Assembly (NCBI GenBank): GCA_031763025.1
Contig: JASSKH010000003.1
Location: 1 to 64,000 of the forward strand
Length of the DNA stretch: 64,000 nt
Reading direction: 5' to 3'
DNA from: Macrocystis pyrifera
Taxonomy: Eukaryota; Sar; Phaeophyceae; Laminariales; Laminariaceae
Part shown: positions 1 to 12,712 of the stretch, one piece after another
How positions within the stretch are numbered: position 1 is the first letter of the stretch
Layout: every line of letters begins with the position of its first letter
Position numbers and translations under genes: made by a program
The notes under the pieces: model-generated
What the model saw: only the letters and a program-made list of their open reading frames with translations
Told to the model about the DNA's origin: nothing
Databases searched by the model: none

Positions 1-21
1 AAACCCTAACCCTAACCCTAA
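1..21. repeat. Telomere repeat (CCCTAA)n at the left chromosome end
   Basis: Three CCCTAA units open the window, with the C-rich strand on + as expected at the left end of a chromosome. The array is very short, so the assembly probably stops just inside the telomere. Confidence 0.85.
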
Positions 22-187
22 GAAGGTATTTGGACGTGACTGTGGGGGCATACTTATGGCGCCATAACTTCCAAAAACACCGATAATTTTTGCCGAGACT
101 TGGTGTATGTATTGTTCAATATTATTCAAAGCGATCAAGGCAATCTCCCAAGGGTGAGTTTTTTCAGGGATCGAAAAGACAGGCCTA

Positions 188-214
188 TAACCCTAACCCT
201 GACCCTAACCTTAA
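188..214. repeat. Degenerate interstitial telomeric repeat
   Basis: About four imperfect CCCTAA units (one CCCTGA and one CCTTAA variant) lie 170 bp inside the terminal array in the same orientation. This is a usual subtelomeric leftover of terminal addition or recombination. Confidence 0.7.
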
Positions 215-1199
215 CGACCGATATGTAGTGGAAGTTTAGAGTGAAGGCCAAGTAATTCGTTTTCGGCCTGTTAAATTATACAATGTAACACTCGAAAACC
301 CTAGTGGAACAAGTAAAGATCTTTTTTCTTCGCTTAGTTTCGCGGTTACAGTGTTGTTGGGTGTCGAAACCAACTACTACCGGGGACCATAGTAAACAGG
401 ACCTACGGTACGCACAAAACCAATATATTTACCTATGCTAGGAAATATATATGGTCCTATTCACTATGCCCCCGTAATTATTCCAACGACAACATTTCCA
501 AGGGAAAAGGGACGCGTTCTACGATAGAGTAGGACATTTCCGCTATATTGTTTCTGAATGACAGGGCTCCTTAACCCGAAATCCACGGAATACCAATATT
601 GTTTCTAAAAATGAGATTTTTGTATGCTTGGGTCATGGGATTATTCATCGGCATGCGATTTTATTTTTGATAAAACAGTTTTCGCGTGAGGTATGGAGCT
701 CCTTAAGTGAGGAGCCTCAGAAAACTTAGGATGAACCTCTATCGTAGAACGTCTCAAGGAAGCAAAAGTCCCCGTTCCCCTGATCGAGGAGGGTCCGTGG
801 AAGGCGCCCCAGAAAGTCGCGCGGGAAGGAACATCCCTCACCTTCAGCTGTTGCGTGATTCACTCTACATAAACAACTACCAGGTACCAAAACACGCAGG
901 GTAATCTTCGATATGTTTATAAGGTCAGTCAACTCACAGCCTTATGGACTAAATAATAATTTCCTACTTCATCTCTACTTCATCTTGAAGGGTTCAATTC
1001 GCCGGCATATAACCGTTTCATGTTCAGTCGGCCCGTTGCTGGTATGCACCGTTGTTCCTGTATGCTGCACTGTTCGACGACATTTGTTTTTCAAACACCC
1101 ACCTACTTCATTCCGGGTGTGGTATGCGGTTCCGCCAACGTTTGGGTTTCGAGTAAACATCAAGATTTCACGTGTTAACTGGTCGGATTGTAGTAACGG
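215..1199. other. Subtelomeric stretch without recognised gene
   Basis: Only short overlapping open frames on both strands with no family motif. No RNA gene or terminal repeat of an element was recognised. Confidence 0.5.
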
Positions 1200-2515
1200 T
1201 ATAATCGTGACGGGACGGAAAGGAATGGAAATTCCCCTGTGTATATTTTCCGTCGTCCCATCCCGTTACTTTCCGCTGACAAATATATCCCTTCCGGAAA
1301 TACCACTCCTTCCCGCCAAGAAAAAAAATCCCGCCCGGAAATACGTTTTCTGCCCGACCAGGTATGAACCAGTGGATATTCCGGCAATATATCCGTCTAA
1401 TAGCTCGACACTGTGCCTGTCCATTTCCACCACACACATACTTTGAGAACCAAGCCAAAATTAGACAACCACGCAGCACGCAAGCCTCACAGCCGACCAT
1501 TCATCCGTAAATGACTATCAATGTTTACACCGTTTATCATCTGGTAGGACGAAAACAATATTCATAGGTTCCGGTCGACCATGGTGCACGTGAGCCACTG
1601 CCGCTGGCAATACCACCAAACATAGTCGACAGAACACAGCAGCAACGAAGGCGCTCATGGCACATCATCAGCTTGGATATCAGGAACGCGAGCCGTTTGT
1701 AAAAATGTGGTAGTTGGGTGGGGTTGTTAGGATGAAGAATACACGACCAGACGTCCACCCTGTGGTAGTGCTCCAGGCGTTCGAGTTAGCAGTGAGAAGG
1801 GCAAGAACGCGAAGAGCGCTCCGTCCTTCAGTCTTCCCACGCGCCAGTCTCCAAGTTTCCTCCGTCCGATAAGGAGATCATGTGTATTCAAACGCTACGG
1901 AGAGCCAACCGGTGTTTGCTCCACGCAGTTTACTAGAAACAATGAAAGTCAGCTGCTACGGTACGACAAACAAACCTCGTCAGTCTCGTGGGTACACGGC
2001 ATACTGTTTAGGGTTGTCGCTCCGGTCCACGATTTCCGAGCTGCGGCCTCTTCCCGTAAATATATCGTCATCAACAACATTTGTTGTGTCCCGCCCCGGC
2101 TAAAGCTCCCACTGTTCCTGCTTCCTTCCCCGTCGAAGCCAGCGAATATATCCGTCCTTTCCATTTGAGCCATCGTAGTCTGCTACTACCCCTTCTCGTC
2201 ATGAGAACCATTCTCGCTGGAAATTACCATCCCTACCCATTATTAACACTCTCCCGCTGAAACCTACCATCCCTTTTCGTAAAAAAAAAAAAAAAAAAAA
2301 CGCTTCCCTCTGGAAGGTGTCATCCATTCCCGCAAACAAAATGTTTTGGCAAGTGAATTACCATCCCGCCCCGTTGAGAACCTATTGCCCGTCTTCCCGT
2401 CTCTTCCCTTCCTGTCAAACGTGCTGACCTAAACGTTACCGTCCCATCCCGTCCGGCCCTGTTCCCACCCCCCGTCAAAAAGCTAGAATACGTTCCCGTC
2501 TCGTCCCGCCGCGAG
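1200..2515. repeat. Degenerate C-rich repeat field (TACCATCCC / TTCCCGTCCC)
   Basis: Words such as TACCATCCC, CCATCCCG, TTCCCGTC and CCCGTCTCGTCCCG recur irregularly, densest at 1,200-1,350 and 2,220-2,515. An A20 run lies near 2,281. Spacing is uneven, so this is an old tandem repeat or a hotspot of slippage, not a clean array. No gene is seen. Confidence 0.5.
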
Positions 2516-2970
2516 GTTGTGTGACCACGTTAACCTTCACGACAACCGCCCTTTCTTTATGCGAGTGGGGTTTTCACCGAGCTGCGGGCACCACATTTCT
2601 CAACGACAGCGTGTTGTTGGGGTAAACTTTGTTACATGTACCCGTCTACAACTCCTCATGTTGACGTCTGCAGAAACCTGGGGTACCCCGTCTTTCGCGG
2701 CACGGCTCAAACCGCCAAGTGCATCCATCTTGCATCTAGAGTAGCCGGCCTTCCAGGAGGCGGGGAAGTGGAGGGGAAGGTTACAGAAAGGCTTCAGGAC
2801 ATAAAAAACCCCCTGAAATGTGTCTTTTTGTCTGTAAGTGCGGTGGGTTGTTCCAGCATTTATTTGAATGCCGAAGCGGTCTTACACACGGACATGGTGG
2901 TAAGAACAGCGCACCGGCGGCACCTCACATTACGACTATAGACGGAGTAAACACCTCGTATTGCGCTGCA

Positions 2971-5484
2971 TTAAACCTCCGTGGGCAGACGCTCTGCCGA
3001 GGCCAGTGCTTTAATGAGGCGTTCGTACACCGCGATCCCTTCCACAAAAACTCCTTGGTCAATGTACTCGTTGTGGTCGTGAAGCAAAATGGGTGTGTTT
3101 CGCATGGGGGAGAATCCCAGAGCCGGGATGCCCACCTCTCGAAAAAAACAGCTGTCCGTGGCTGCCGGGAAAATCTCGGGCTCCACCTCCACTCCGATAT
3201 CTTTCATTGTGTCCTGGAAAAATTTAAAACATGTCAGCGCGAGGATGTGCGCAGACATCGAACGATGGCGTTTATCAGGTGTAGGGTGACTTTAACCCCT
3301 TCATAATTTGGCCCATCGTTTTTGGAAAACCAAAGTTTAAACTGTGTGTAAGATACGTTTGCAGTATTATGGTTTCATCTCCTGCGTACAGCGCATCCGT
3401 TGTGCCTGGAATTGGATTGTACTGACGAGTATAGCGGGAGGCAAGGAAGCACACATAAACGTGCACAGGTTGCCTAGATGCAAGCCGTAATCTATACTAG
3501 TTATCAGTTTCGGGAGGGCAATGTACGTAAGAAATAGGTCGAATGATGCGGAAAGATAAACCGTTAGAGCTGATAGATGCTAACTGGTATAGCTGTATCG
3601 CATAAATAGAACATACGAAGGAAATTCTGTTCGAGCATGTAACCTGTGGGGCAGCTATCTACAGCCCTCCATGAATGAATGTTGGGACGACTGTGCCGAG
3701 TGCACTCCGTCTTAGGCTAGCAGTACTGTTAGTTGGGTGAGACAGCAGAGTAGCGGGAGATATCGGACGCACGACGCGAGATCGTAGACGCAAACATACT
3801 TTGAATCAGACAGCTAACTCCAGTTCTGTGGCTAAAACGGTACACGAAAACAGCGCAGTGTCACCGGAAAAATGCCGGACGCCTCATCTACAGTAGTTCA
3901 ACTAATCTCTTGAACGATCATTGTACATGCAAACGAGTATCTGATATTCCAGAAACGCGGGAGGCTAAATACTGAAGTTAGTATGGAATGAGCTCTTCCT
4001 TATGTACGTCTCGGCCTTCTTCACTGCAGCTCAGGCGCTCTGCACTGTACACGCGGCATCGCGATCTCCATCTAATGTGCATCGGTGCGCGAAACACTAA
4101 AGACCTACGCCAATGGCTGTTTACACCCTTAGGAACCCGAAAATAGCCACGATGCAAATGACGGCTGAGGTATTCTCAACCATCCCTCACGGTTACAGTA
4201 CGGTGTCAGCGCCGCGCACAAGTAGCATCATGTTGTGCACGCGTTAGTGTTAGGCTTAGGGTTCTCCACCTATAACACCCTATACCCCAGCGGCCCAGCT
4301 TACTTCGCATGGGCGAAACTGTTGACGGTACTTTGGTCGACACATGGTTCCAAAGCGGGTAATATGTATAACAATTTTCGTGTGGCTCACCAAGAACAAA
4401 CCCCACCATGGGTTTTCCTCCCGGTCCAAAGAAGTAATGTAGTGGTCGTCCAAGGCCCTCGTCCAGTCCGCGAACTCCCACGTCACGCCCTCTTCTTGGC
4501 ACCAGCCGGCAATGCGAGAGCGAAAATCCTCAGTAGGCATCTGCGGGCTAATTCGAACGTCGAACGCCGCGTGTGCCTCTGTTGGGATTACGTTGAGAGC
4601 GTATCGGTCATGCCTCTTTTGGTCATTCCCTCCTTTGCTCTGCCCACTGTCTTCGCTTTCGTCCCCGCCCTCGTCCCCGCTGCCAGCCATGGCAACGCCG
4701 GCTTTCAGCATGGTCAGGTTCAGGGTGGTTACGTCCCCTAGCTTCTTGGCACGGGCGTGGCTACAGCCGCCGTTGTGCCCGAGCTCAGCCTCCTGCTCCG
4801 CTCGAAACGCGCGCGCTTTGTCGCATACAGTCATGAGCTTCTCGACGGCAGTGCCCTTTATGAAACGACTGCCATGGCCCGTCGGCCCATCGGCGCGAAC
4901 CAGGAGCCACCACGGTATCCTCTCCCCCCGTAGAATACCGTGTATGCGTTTTCCGGGTTGGCCAGGCCTTCATCCAGGGCTATGCCGACGGGCTGTAGCG
5001 CTTTCCACTCTTTCGAGGCTAGGAGCAGGTTGCTGCCTTCCGCACCTCCGATTTCCTCGTCCGGCAAAAAACTCAGTTGTACCGTGCGCGTTGGGACGAA
5101 TCCAGCCCGGCGCAGCCTCAGGATTGCCACAAGATACTGAACGCACACGCATTTCATGTCCTGCGTACCGCGACCGTAGATTCGCCCGTTGCTTTCGTCT
5201 CTCACGGCGGCGAACGGATCTGTATCCCAGTGCTCCAGCATCGCCGGAACCACGTCGTAGTGCGAGTTGAGCAGCACACACGGAAGGTGAGGCTGGGAGC
5301 CAGGCCATTCCATGAGAACTACGGGCTTTCCCGGCGCGTATTCGACGGTTTTGATGGACGATAACCCCACTCGGTCGCGACCATATTCCGCGATCCATTG
5401 GGCGGCTTCGATGTAGATGCCCCTTGGACCTTCCGAGCTGACGGAGGGGATGCGCAGGAACTCGCGGAACGATTCCTGCGGGGT
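2971..5484 (-). CDS. ACY1: Aminoacylase-1 (N-acyl-L-amino-acid amidohydrolase, M20 family), two exons seen
   Basis: Hydrolyses N-acylated amino acids in the cytosol using two zinc ions. Exons are complement(4391..5484) and complement(2971..3213), ~444 residues against ~408 in animals. All M20 landmarks are visible in order: NSHYDVVPA, YGRGTQDMKC, PDEEIGG, ALDEGLANP, GHGSRF and LLHDHNEY, which carry the zinc ligands, general-base Glu and bridging His. The donor TTG|GTGAGC and acceptor TTTTCCAG|GAC join in phase 0, giving NPWWGLFL-DTMKDIG. A hydrophilic, acidic ~25-residue insert (GSGDEGGDESEDSG) precedes YALNVIP. The frame slips at a run of six C (4924-4929): four or seven would keep the conserved ERIPWW in frame, so this is an assembly error or a recent lesion. 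The first residues read are TPQESFREFLRIPSVS; an in-frame stop lies just upstream (5485-5487), so the start Met is on an unseen short exon or lost. Family call is firm; functionality is uncertain. Confidence 0.9.
3214..4390 (-). other. ACY1: Long intron of the aminoacylase-1 gene
   Basis: 1,177 bp with GTGAGC donor and a pyrimidine-rich acceptor ending TTTTCCAG. No nested gene or element was recognised inside it. Confidence 0.85.
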
Positions 5485-5487
5485 TCA

Positions 5488-7530
5488 ATCGTGCGCCGAC
5501 AGCGCGATAATGCGGGATGATAGCGGGACATGAACGCGCATGTAAGTGTGGAGGCGACAATGGTTAGTTTAAATTGCCCAAAAACGCCAATTCACGTTGC
5601 AATGAACCCGGACAATTTATTTAATCACACGTTTATCATGTATTGCGGCTAAACTCGTTGGGGGGGGGGGGGCGGCCTCAGTGGCGTTGTGGACACCGTG
5701 TGGGCAAATATGTTACTCTTCTTCCCCACGGTATGTTCGCCATTATTCGAATGCCTCACGTAACAGACAGAGTCCACCATCACGACTACTCTTCGGTTTT
5801 GATCGAATTTTGCCAACTCATGATCTCGCACTTTGGTCCAGGGAGGACGACTCAGAAAAAGTTCTTGTGTAATACATACACCATCGGACAGTCGAAACCT
5901 AGCGCAAACAATAGCGGCGGTGACAACCTACAAATAATATTCGATGGTTATATGATCTTCACTTTCACCTTTAGACGTAAGAGTTACGGGTGCGTTATTG
6001 CATGTTTACATTCAACGACGTTCTGGAAGCTTCAGCAATCGCACACTGCAAGACGCCGTTTGAGTGTTTGTGTTGCCGCTGGGTGGGGACTTGGATGCCG
6101 AAACACACGAGGCGCCTACTGCCGCGGATGTAGCCTCTTACTTGCGGACAGTGAAATAGTGCATCGGTGTACGAGTAAATTGCCCCGGTATATCCACCCT
6201 GGCGGTACTCGTAATAACTACGAGGGACTACTGTATATTGCACTGCTGAGAGTCCCGCTGCTGACGTTTTAAATTTTGTGTATTGCACCGCTGCTGTGTG
6301 TACACATTTCGCGTATTCGTTCCCGGCGGTACAGCAGCAGAACACTACGAACCGTCCGTTGCTGGGTGTGCAGCCTATTGGCGCCGTGTGTGATGTGGAT
6401 GCTGCATTTCACGAGCCACCTGCTATCTCGGTAACACCTGTGAGCATGATATGAACAAAATTGATAGTTGTTCCACCAGGCAGTATCAGGTACAAGCAAA
6501 ACACTACTATGACCAGGTATAATAAATATATCGTACGTATGTATGTACCTCGTATATATACCAGGTACCAGATATTTCGAGTAGAGGAAACGACGCCTTT
6601 ACACAAGGTTAGTACGTACACCTGTTCAGTACCTCAGCACTGCCACACAAATCTTACAAAAAACAAAACTTGTACACAAAAAAAACGGCCTCAACGCAGG
6701 GGGGGGTGAGGGGGCATGGGTATGGTCTTCCAGTCTGCGGGCGCTCCTAGGTCAACAGCAGTGTGTTGTTTTTTTTTCTGCACATTTACATAATGTGTTC
6801 TGGTTCACTCGGTGTCTGGCATCACACGAATACGACATCACATGCGAACACATTCTCTCGTCAGAACGGCAAAAGCGAGGAGCATTGTAGTCTCGGGACG
6901 AGGGAGAGGGGAAATCACCTGGCAGGGAGTGGCAACGAGAGCACGCGCAAAGGAGCGGGCAGATTGGGCTAAGGCGATGAGGTCGTCATGAAGAACGGAT
7001 CAAGCCGGGGACGGCCCACGGAGACCCACGGCCGGCGCGCACACCACCACGACGGCACAACAGTCATCGTTTGTTTCCGATTATGTTTGGTACGAGGCAG
7101 AAGTATGTTCCTGATATTTACGTCACTGGTCTTTGTGGTGTTGGCGAGTTGTATATCCTTAATGGGGAATGTTCCCCGCAATTGTGAGGGACGTGGTAGC
7201 TGCACCCTTTGTCAGACAGTCCAGGATAACATGGCGATCGTTGATATTTGTATCGTGGTCTTGGGTTCGATTGCTCTCTTTTCACTGCATTTCCGCGACT
7301 CGTCACTCTGACAGCACCCCAGAGCACAGGCGTGTTCCTGTCTGTGTTCACGACTACCGTACGTTGCGTCCCGGTGCAGGTAGCACTCCAGACAGCAACC
7401 GCTGTAGTCAGTAGCCACGAGATGGTTAGTTGTGGGAACGGGAGGAATTCTTTGCCGTACTTGAGGGGGTACCCGGGCCATGCTCTCCGATAAGAACGAC
7501 CCTTAGTTCAATTTGCACAATGGTTTCTTT
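5488..7530. other. Intergenic region with G13 run, no recognised gene
   Basis: A run of 13 G lies at 5,660-5,672. Overlapping short frames on both strands show no family motif. A TACCAGGTA word sits at 6,559 within an AT-rich stretch. I see no RNA gene. Confidence 0.5.
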
Positions 7531-8528
7531 TGTGTGTGTTCTTCTTCACATTAAACCGTTATTTCTACCTGTCGACACTCACCATAACCAGTGTCCGTGC
7601 CGATTCTTCAATCTTAGAGAGATACAAATCCTGTGGCCACAAAACTACGCCACAGCGATACTCAATTGTTACGTATGCAGTAAACACAGTAGACAATGCA
7701 ATGTCATGCCCTTTTACTGGATATGACAGGCAAGACGCGCAAATTCTATGAAAGAGAAAACGAAAGGAAACAAAGAAAAACACCCAAAAAAGAAAAAAAG
7801 AAAAAATCGAACGAGAAAAATAAAAAAAATAAAAAAACTGTCGTGCCTCCCCACAGGGGATGTGGCAGACACTTGAAAAAAATGTGGTAAAAAAACATCA
7901 CTCTACAGCAGTACTCATAAACAGAGGGACTATAATAAGAACCAAGGTAAAACAACAGGCAAACCGAAGCACAAAACACCCTCTAGATAGCCTCAGCAAT
8001 TTGGGGTACGAGTAGAATAGCCAGGTTCTCGCTACTAGCCCGCTTGGGGGCTTGCTACCCTGTCCGCCGTCTCCGTATTGCATTCGTCAGCTATGCCTCG
8101 CCCCTCGTCGTTAGACAAAACGAAACAAGCAAAGCAGGCTCATCATCCACCCACGCCACACGACTCTTTCTCTTGACCCTTATCAATAGAAGAAAAGAAG
8201 AGAAATTAATTAAAAACGTCACAGAGGATATACAGCAAAAAGAAAAAAGAAGACAAAGGAAGAACACGTTCGAACCAGTTGCACCAGTCCTAGTCGGCCT
8301 GGTGCCTTGCTAACCTATCTGCCATCTCCTTCCTACTTTCTTCCACCTCGGTTTCCCTCCTACTCCTCTTGTTAGCCCCCTTGCCCACATTCCCTTGGTC
8401 GGTTTTCCTTCCACTCCTCCTGTTACCCCCCCTCCCCCCATTCTCTTGGACACCAACCACGGCGGATGCGCGGCGCTGCCTATTCAGCTATGCCTCATCC
8501 TTGTGCCACCTCACCATGAACCGTTCGG

Positions 8529-10471
8529 CTACTTCGAAGACCCCCCGGTAACACTTTCCCGCCTTTTTTCTGAGGTGGATCCCAGTGCGGTCTTAACTCC
8601 AAACACTAAGGGGGCAAGTTCCGTTGACCCCTCGGTAGCTTGGAACTCCCTAAGGTCTTTGGCAATGCATCTATGCCATGTCTTTAACTGTCCGCCACGT
8701 CGAGGGTTCTCCCCACCAGCCATCGCCCCGAGCATTACCCGACTGAGTAATTGCTCCATGATTTGCCGTGCCACGGCCCCCGCAAATTAGCGTCGCTGCT
8801 TACGGATGGTCGTTTCGATGCTCTCGCAACGTGTCATCTGGAGGACCTTCGCGTACGAGAGGGAGGCGTGGTCAACACGAAATCGGCGCTGGAGGCCAAT
8901 GACTTGCAAAAGGACTTGGTGGTGAGCCGTCCGAAGCTAGGCAAAGTGTTCCCCTCTGAGGATCCACGCCACACCCCCGTACAGCAGGGTCTCAATCACC
9001 TCGGACTTCAGCATTCGGACGTTCAGGCTAAGGGGGGCGGTCGTCCTATCATACAACTCCGGGTCGAACCGTTTGAGGCATGCCCGCATGAGACGGATCT
9101 GTCGGTCGCTTTCGAGCGAGAGGTCAGCGTTTTCTTTGATAATGCCGCCTAGGTATAAGAACTCGGCGGTTTGTTTATACCTCTGGCCTGCTGCTTCGAT
9201 GACGAGCGGTAGGGCGAAGGTTGTCTGGTCTGGTGTTCGTAGAAGCATCGTCTCTGTCTTCTTTGCCGATACCGTGAGGCCTGCTTCTTCGAAGACAATC
9301 ACAATGACTGTCATCATTTTGACGAGCCCTTCGACTTCGAGACAATTCCTGCGTCATCGGGACCCAACATGCCCCTTGCCGCCCTTCGCACGCACGCCAA
9401 CGGCTCCTGCTCGTCTGTTCCGACTACTCCGGCATCACCGAGTTAAACCAAATCGCTTACGATGGCTTCGTCTAGCCTGAAGCGTACTAATACGATGCGT
9501 AGTGCAGCAGCGAAGAACACGTTGAACAGTAACGGTGATAGCACGCAGCCTTGTCACAGCCCCTGCGTGACATTAAACCATTCCGAGTGCTCGCCGTCAT
9601 CCGTACGCACGTGAGCCCGCATGCCATCGTGGAAATTACGGATAATTCTCAGCATCTTGGTTGGTACGCCAAAGCGTGTGAGTACCTCCCACATCAGCTT
9701 TCGGTCGACAGAGACGCACGCTTTCTGCAGATCGATAAAGCACACGTACAAGGAGGTTTTCCTACGTCGTCCGAGCTCTTGCAACCGGCGCACGACGAAC
9801 AACATGTCAATCGTTGACCGTGCGGGGCGGAAGCCGCACTGTTCCTCCGGGAGTAATCTCTCTGTCTCGCAGCAGTTGCTGGGGCGGGACGCGACGATTT
9901 TCAACAAAACTTGTCTTCGTGGGCAACAAGCGAAATCCCTCTGTAGTTGTTGCAATCTGTGCGGTCCTTTTTTGTGTGAAGAACCTGGATAATCGCAACC
10001 TTCCATTGCTGGGGGACTTCTCCTGTTACCGAAACATTGAGAGGATGTTGTGAAAGCACTGGGCGAATGCGGAGTGGTCGACTTTAGGAGTTCGGCCGGG
10101 AGACCATCTGGTCCAACAGCTTTCCAAAATGACACCCCCTTAAGTGCTTCCGTCATCTCGTCAATGGTTGGTTCAACTCCGAACGACAGTGTAAGCAGTC
10201 GGGGTGGCAAGAGGTCGATGATCGTGGGATAGATATTCGGGGAGTTCGTGTTCGAGATTTTGTGGTAAAACCCCGACGATCGTCTACGAATTCGAACCTT
10301 ATCCCGCAACAGTGTGCCATCCTCGTCCCTAATGTTTAGTCCCTTCCAATTCCACCGTACTCTTAAGGTGCTTAGGGAATCTCCTCTGGTCGTTATTCGC
10401 TTGGACTCGTTCGGTCTCGGCGAGGTACCTTTCGAAGTACGCTTGCAGTCCTGCGGGGTTGCGGCAATCAC
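8529..10471 (-). pseudogene. LINE reverse transcriptase and C-terminal region
   Basis: Finger and palm motifs are clear: [43 protein letters not shown] followed by QGCVLSPLLFN. A compensated shift scrambles the stretch between AELLK and [12 protein letters not shown] at 9,554-9,556 replaces the Arg codon expected between TQGL and QGC. The catalytic Y/F-A-D-D box reads GPDD at about 9,353-9,364: both aspartates remain but the preceding two residues changed. Downstream AGLTVSAKKTETM and EFLYLGGII match the thumb region, and the tail ends with KTWHRC. Not functional. Confidence 0.88.
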
Positions 10472-10751
10472 CTTCTGCAGATTCGCACACGCAGATCTCA
10501 GTGTCTTTCACGCGGTTCTATCTGGGGAGTGGGCACGCAAGAATTGTCGTGCAGCCTCTCTCGCTGTCCATGCTAATATGAATGCGGCCTAGGTGTCAGC
10601 AGACTCGCACCATCCATGTCTGCGGTGGCGACGTGGAGGGCGTGGCACCTCTCTTTCGAGCGCATCAATAATAGCCGCAGTGAAAACCTCAATCATGCCA
10701 GACGTATTATGGGGCTGGATAAGCTGTTTAGAGTGGAAACGACCCTCGCGA

Positions 10752-11690
10752 CTACTCATTCACAACTCTTTTCATCGGACATAAAAGCTGCCTGTCGAAC
10801 TCTCGGTGTTTGGTCAGTCTTCGTGTTTGTCTGTTGGGTGCGAAGTGACCACTGAGTCGGACTTTGATATATAAAATGTTGTGGTCTGAGTCAGCCTTAG
10901 CTGGGGCAGAAGGCTGTGGGGCGACTTTAACAGCTTGTACTCTAGGTTGATTGGCTTGACGGGTTAGGATGTAGTCGATCTGCTTACGGTCGTTCGGGCT
11001 GGCGCTGTTGTGTGTATGCGATATCCCACCCTTACGCGTGCTGAAAAACATGTTGGTGAGAGCTAACTCGCAATTGGTGGCGAACATCAGGAATCGTTTA
11101 CCATTATCGTTACGAACATGACGTCCATATGCTCCAAGCACTCTACTTTCGACAATACTGCATGCTCCCACCCTCTGTCCAGTTCGCGCGTTGGCATCCA
11201 TCAGTCCAAACAGACACTCTTTCGTCGGGAACTTTTCCACCAAGTCCCCCAGCTTGTGCCAGAAAATACGGTCCAGTTTGGCATCCTTGGTACAATCAGT
11301 TGGAGCATACGCAACGACGAACGTAATTGCCTCGCCTTTACAAGCCAGCTCAGAGCGCATACACATAAGCCGTTCGTCATGAACTGGTGAGCGTACACAG
11401 ACTTACTGCACAACGATTCCTTGACAGCTAGACCTACTCAGTACAGCCCTTAACTGGCAGCTGTTTTTTTTTCCTGGCCTGAATAGAAGAAAACGCGATA
11501 CCTTGTCGCACGGAACGTCGTGCTGCCGGGCCTCCGAGTTTCCTGCAGACCAATGAAGCCACAGCCGAGTTGCCGTCCCTTCGCCAGTACACGCTCGTCA
11601 TGTCCGTACCCGTTCGTCCCCTTTACAGCTAGGGTGGGCACATTGTAGGTCGCTGCCGCCACGAGTGCCTCCTTCTGTCTCTTATGAGCC
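10752..11690 (-). pseudogene. LINE APE/EEP endonuclease domain
   Basis: The motifs of the exonuclease-endonuclease-phosphatase fold appear in order: ATYNVPTLAVKG, GLQETRR (catalytic Glu), GLAVKES, VVAYAPTD, DANARTG, QIDYILTR and SDHN (catalytic His). This enzyme nicks target DNA to prime reverse transcription. The domain is spread over at least three frames between 11,690 and 10,752, so at least two frameshifts separate the motifs. A Lys/Arg-rich stretch (KKRKKQKRRQGRASRRLAKK) lies just upstream, toward 11,750, and continues to an open Met at 12,169. Confidence 0.85.
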
Positions 11691-12200
11691 TCACGTACTG
11701 CTTTCTTTGCCAGCCGACGTGAGGCTCGTCCCTGCCTCCTTTTTTGTTTCTTTCTCTTCTTCTCTATGACGAATGTGGCTCTCCGTTTCGTAGCCCGGTA
11801 CGACCCTTGGTTTCCGTTGGCTGGGTGCAGCCGTCCCAGCCAACGCCGACACTCCCATTCTTCCTGTCGTGAATGCATACCCCCGCTGGGGCCAGCCTCT
11901 CCACTCCCCCGGCAGGCCAGGTAGCGCTCTTTGCTGTGGTGATGTACCCGCCCCGCCTGAGGGATGAACTCCTTGGCGTTGGGGTTACGAAGAAAAACAT
12001 TACCACCACCCCACGCAGTCCTTAGCGTGAGCAGACCACCAGCCGACCGCGCAAGGTTTCTCGTCTGTCTAGCCCGAGGCTCGATGCTCGTGTGACTGTC
12101 ACTAGACCGTTGCAGGTCCTGGCGGACTTCCTCGGTCCACCCCAAGGACGGGGCAGGCCGAAGCGCCACAGCACAATACGTGCGCCTTCTTCGTCCAGTG

Positions 12201-12712
12201 CATTTTTAGGTGAGAAGAGTCGTGCTTCATAGCCATTTAAAAAAAATAGGTTTTCGGATCTTCCTAGGGCTCCAGCACCTTTGTCATGTGACCACAGACT
12301 ACTTCATTTGAGATTTAATGTGAGAACATACCCTTCACGCAAAAAACAAAGGTGAAAATACGTTAAAATTTAGCCAAAATTATGAAACTTCAGCACATGC
12401 CGCTTTCGGAATAGACGAATGATTTGTGCATTTTTCATGAGTTCCATAGTATATTCTGCATAAAACGAAAAATGTTTGTTTCTATTTTCAACTAGCTCAC
12501 CTCCTACCGAATACCAGACTCTTGCTCGTACACACCCATGAGTAGCGATGGTCTTATTCCTCACTATTTCAACCCTTCCCAGCCTCTGCCTTCCCAGTTC
12601 AACCTACTGCACCCGTCAGCAACTCTATGGCGCTTTTGCCCATCCCATTTGTACAAGTATGCCAAATATTCAATCCCTCTTCGCAAACCCCAGATTTCCC
12701 AACCCATGGGTT
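12201..12712. other. AT-rich flank upstream of the LINE, no gene seen
   Basis: AT-rich sequence with short homopolymers. It may hold the LINE 5' UTR; nothing else was recognised. Confidence 0.4.

Larger units (their letters stand above)
7531..12200 (-). mobile_element. Near full-length, decayed LINE (APE endonuclease + reverse transcriptase)
   Basis: Read on the minus strand: a basic N-terminal segment, an APE/EEP endonuclease, a reverse transcriptase and a C-terminal segment ending in KTWHRCIAKDLREF, then a ~0.9 kb 3' UTR. Order and motifs are those of an APE-type non-LTR retrotransposon; I cannot assign the clade with certainty (RTE-like is possible). The 3' 1.3 kb is collinear with the fragment at 61,956-63,340, which fixes the 3' end near 7,531. 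The coding part carries several frameshifts and at least one nonsense codon, so this copy is dead. The 5' boundary is approximate. Confidence 0.88.

Noticed and set aside
1168-1500. 110-codon minus-strand frame
   Set aside because: No motif, overlaps a frame on the other strand, lies in the C-rich repeat field.
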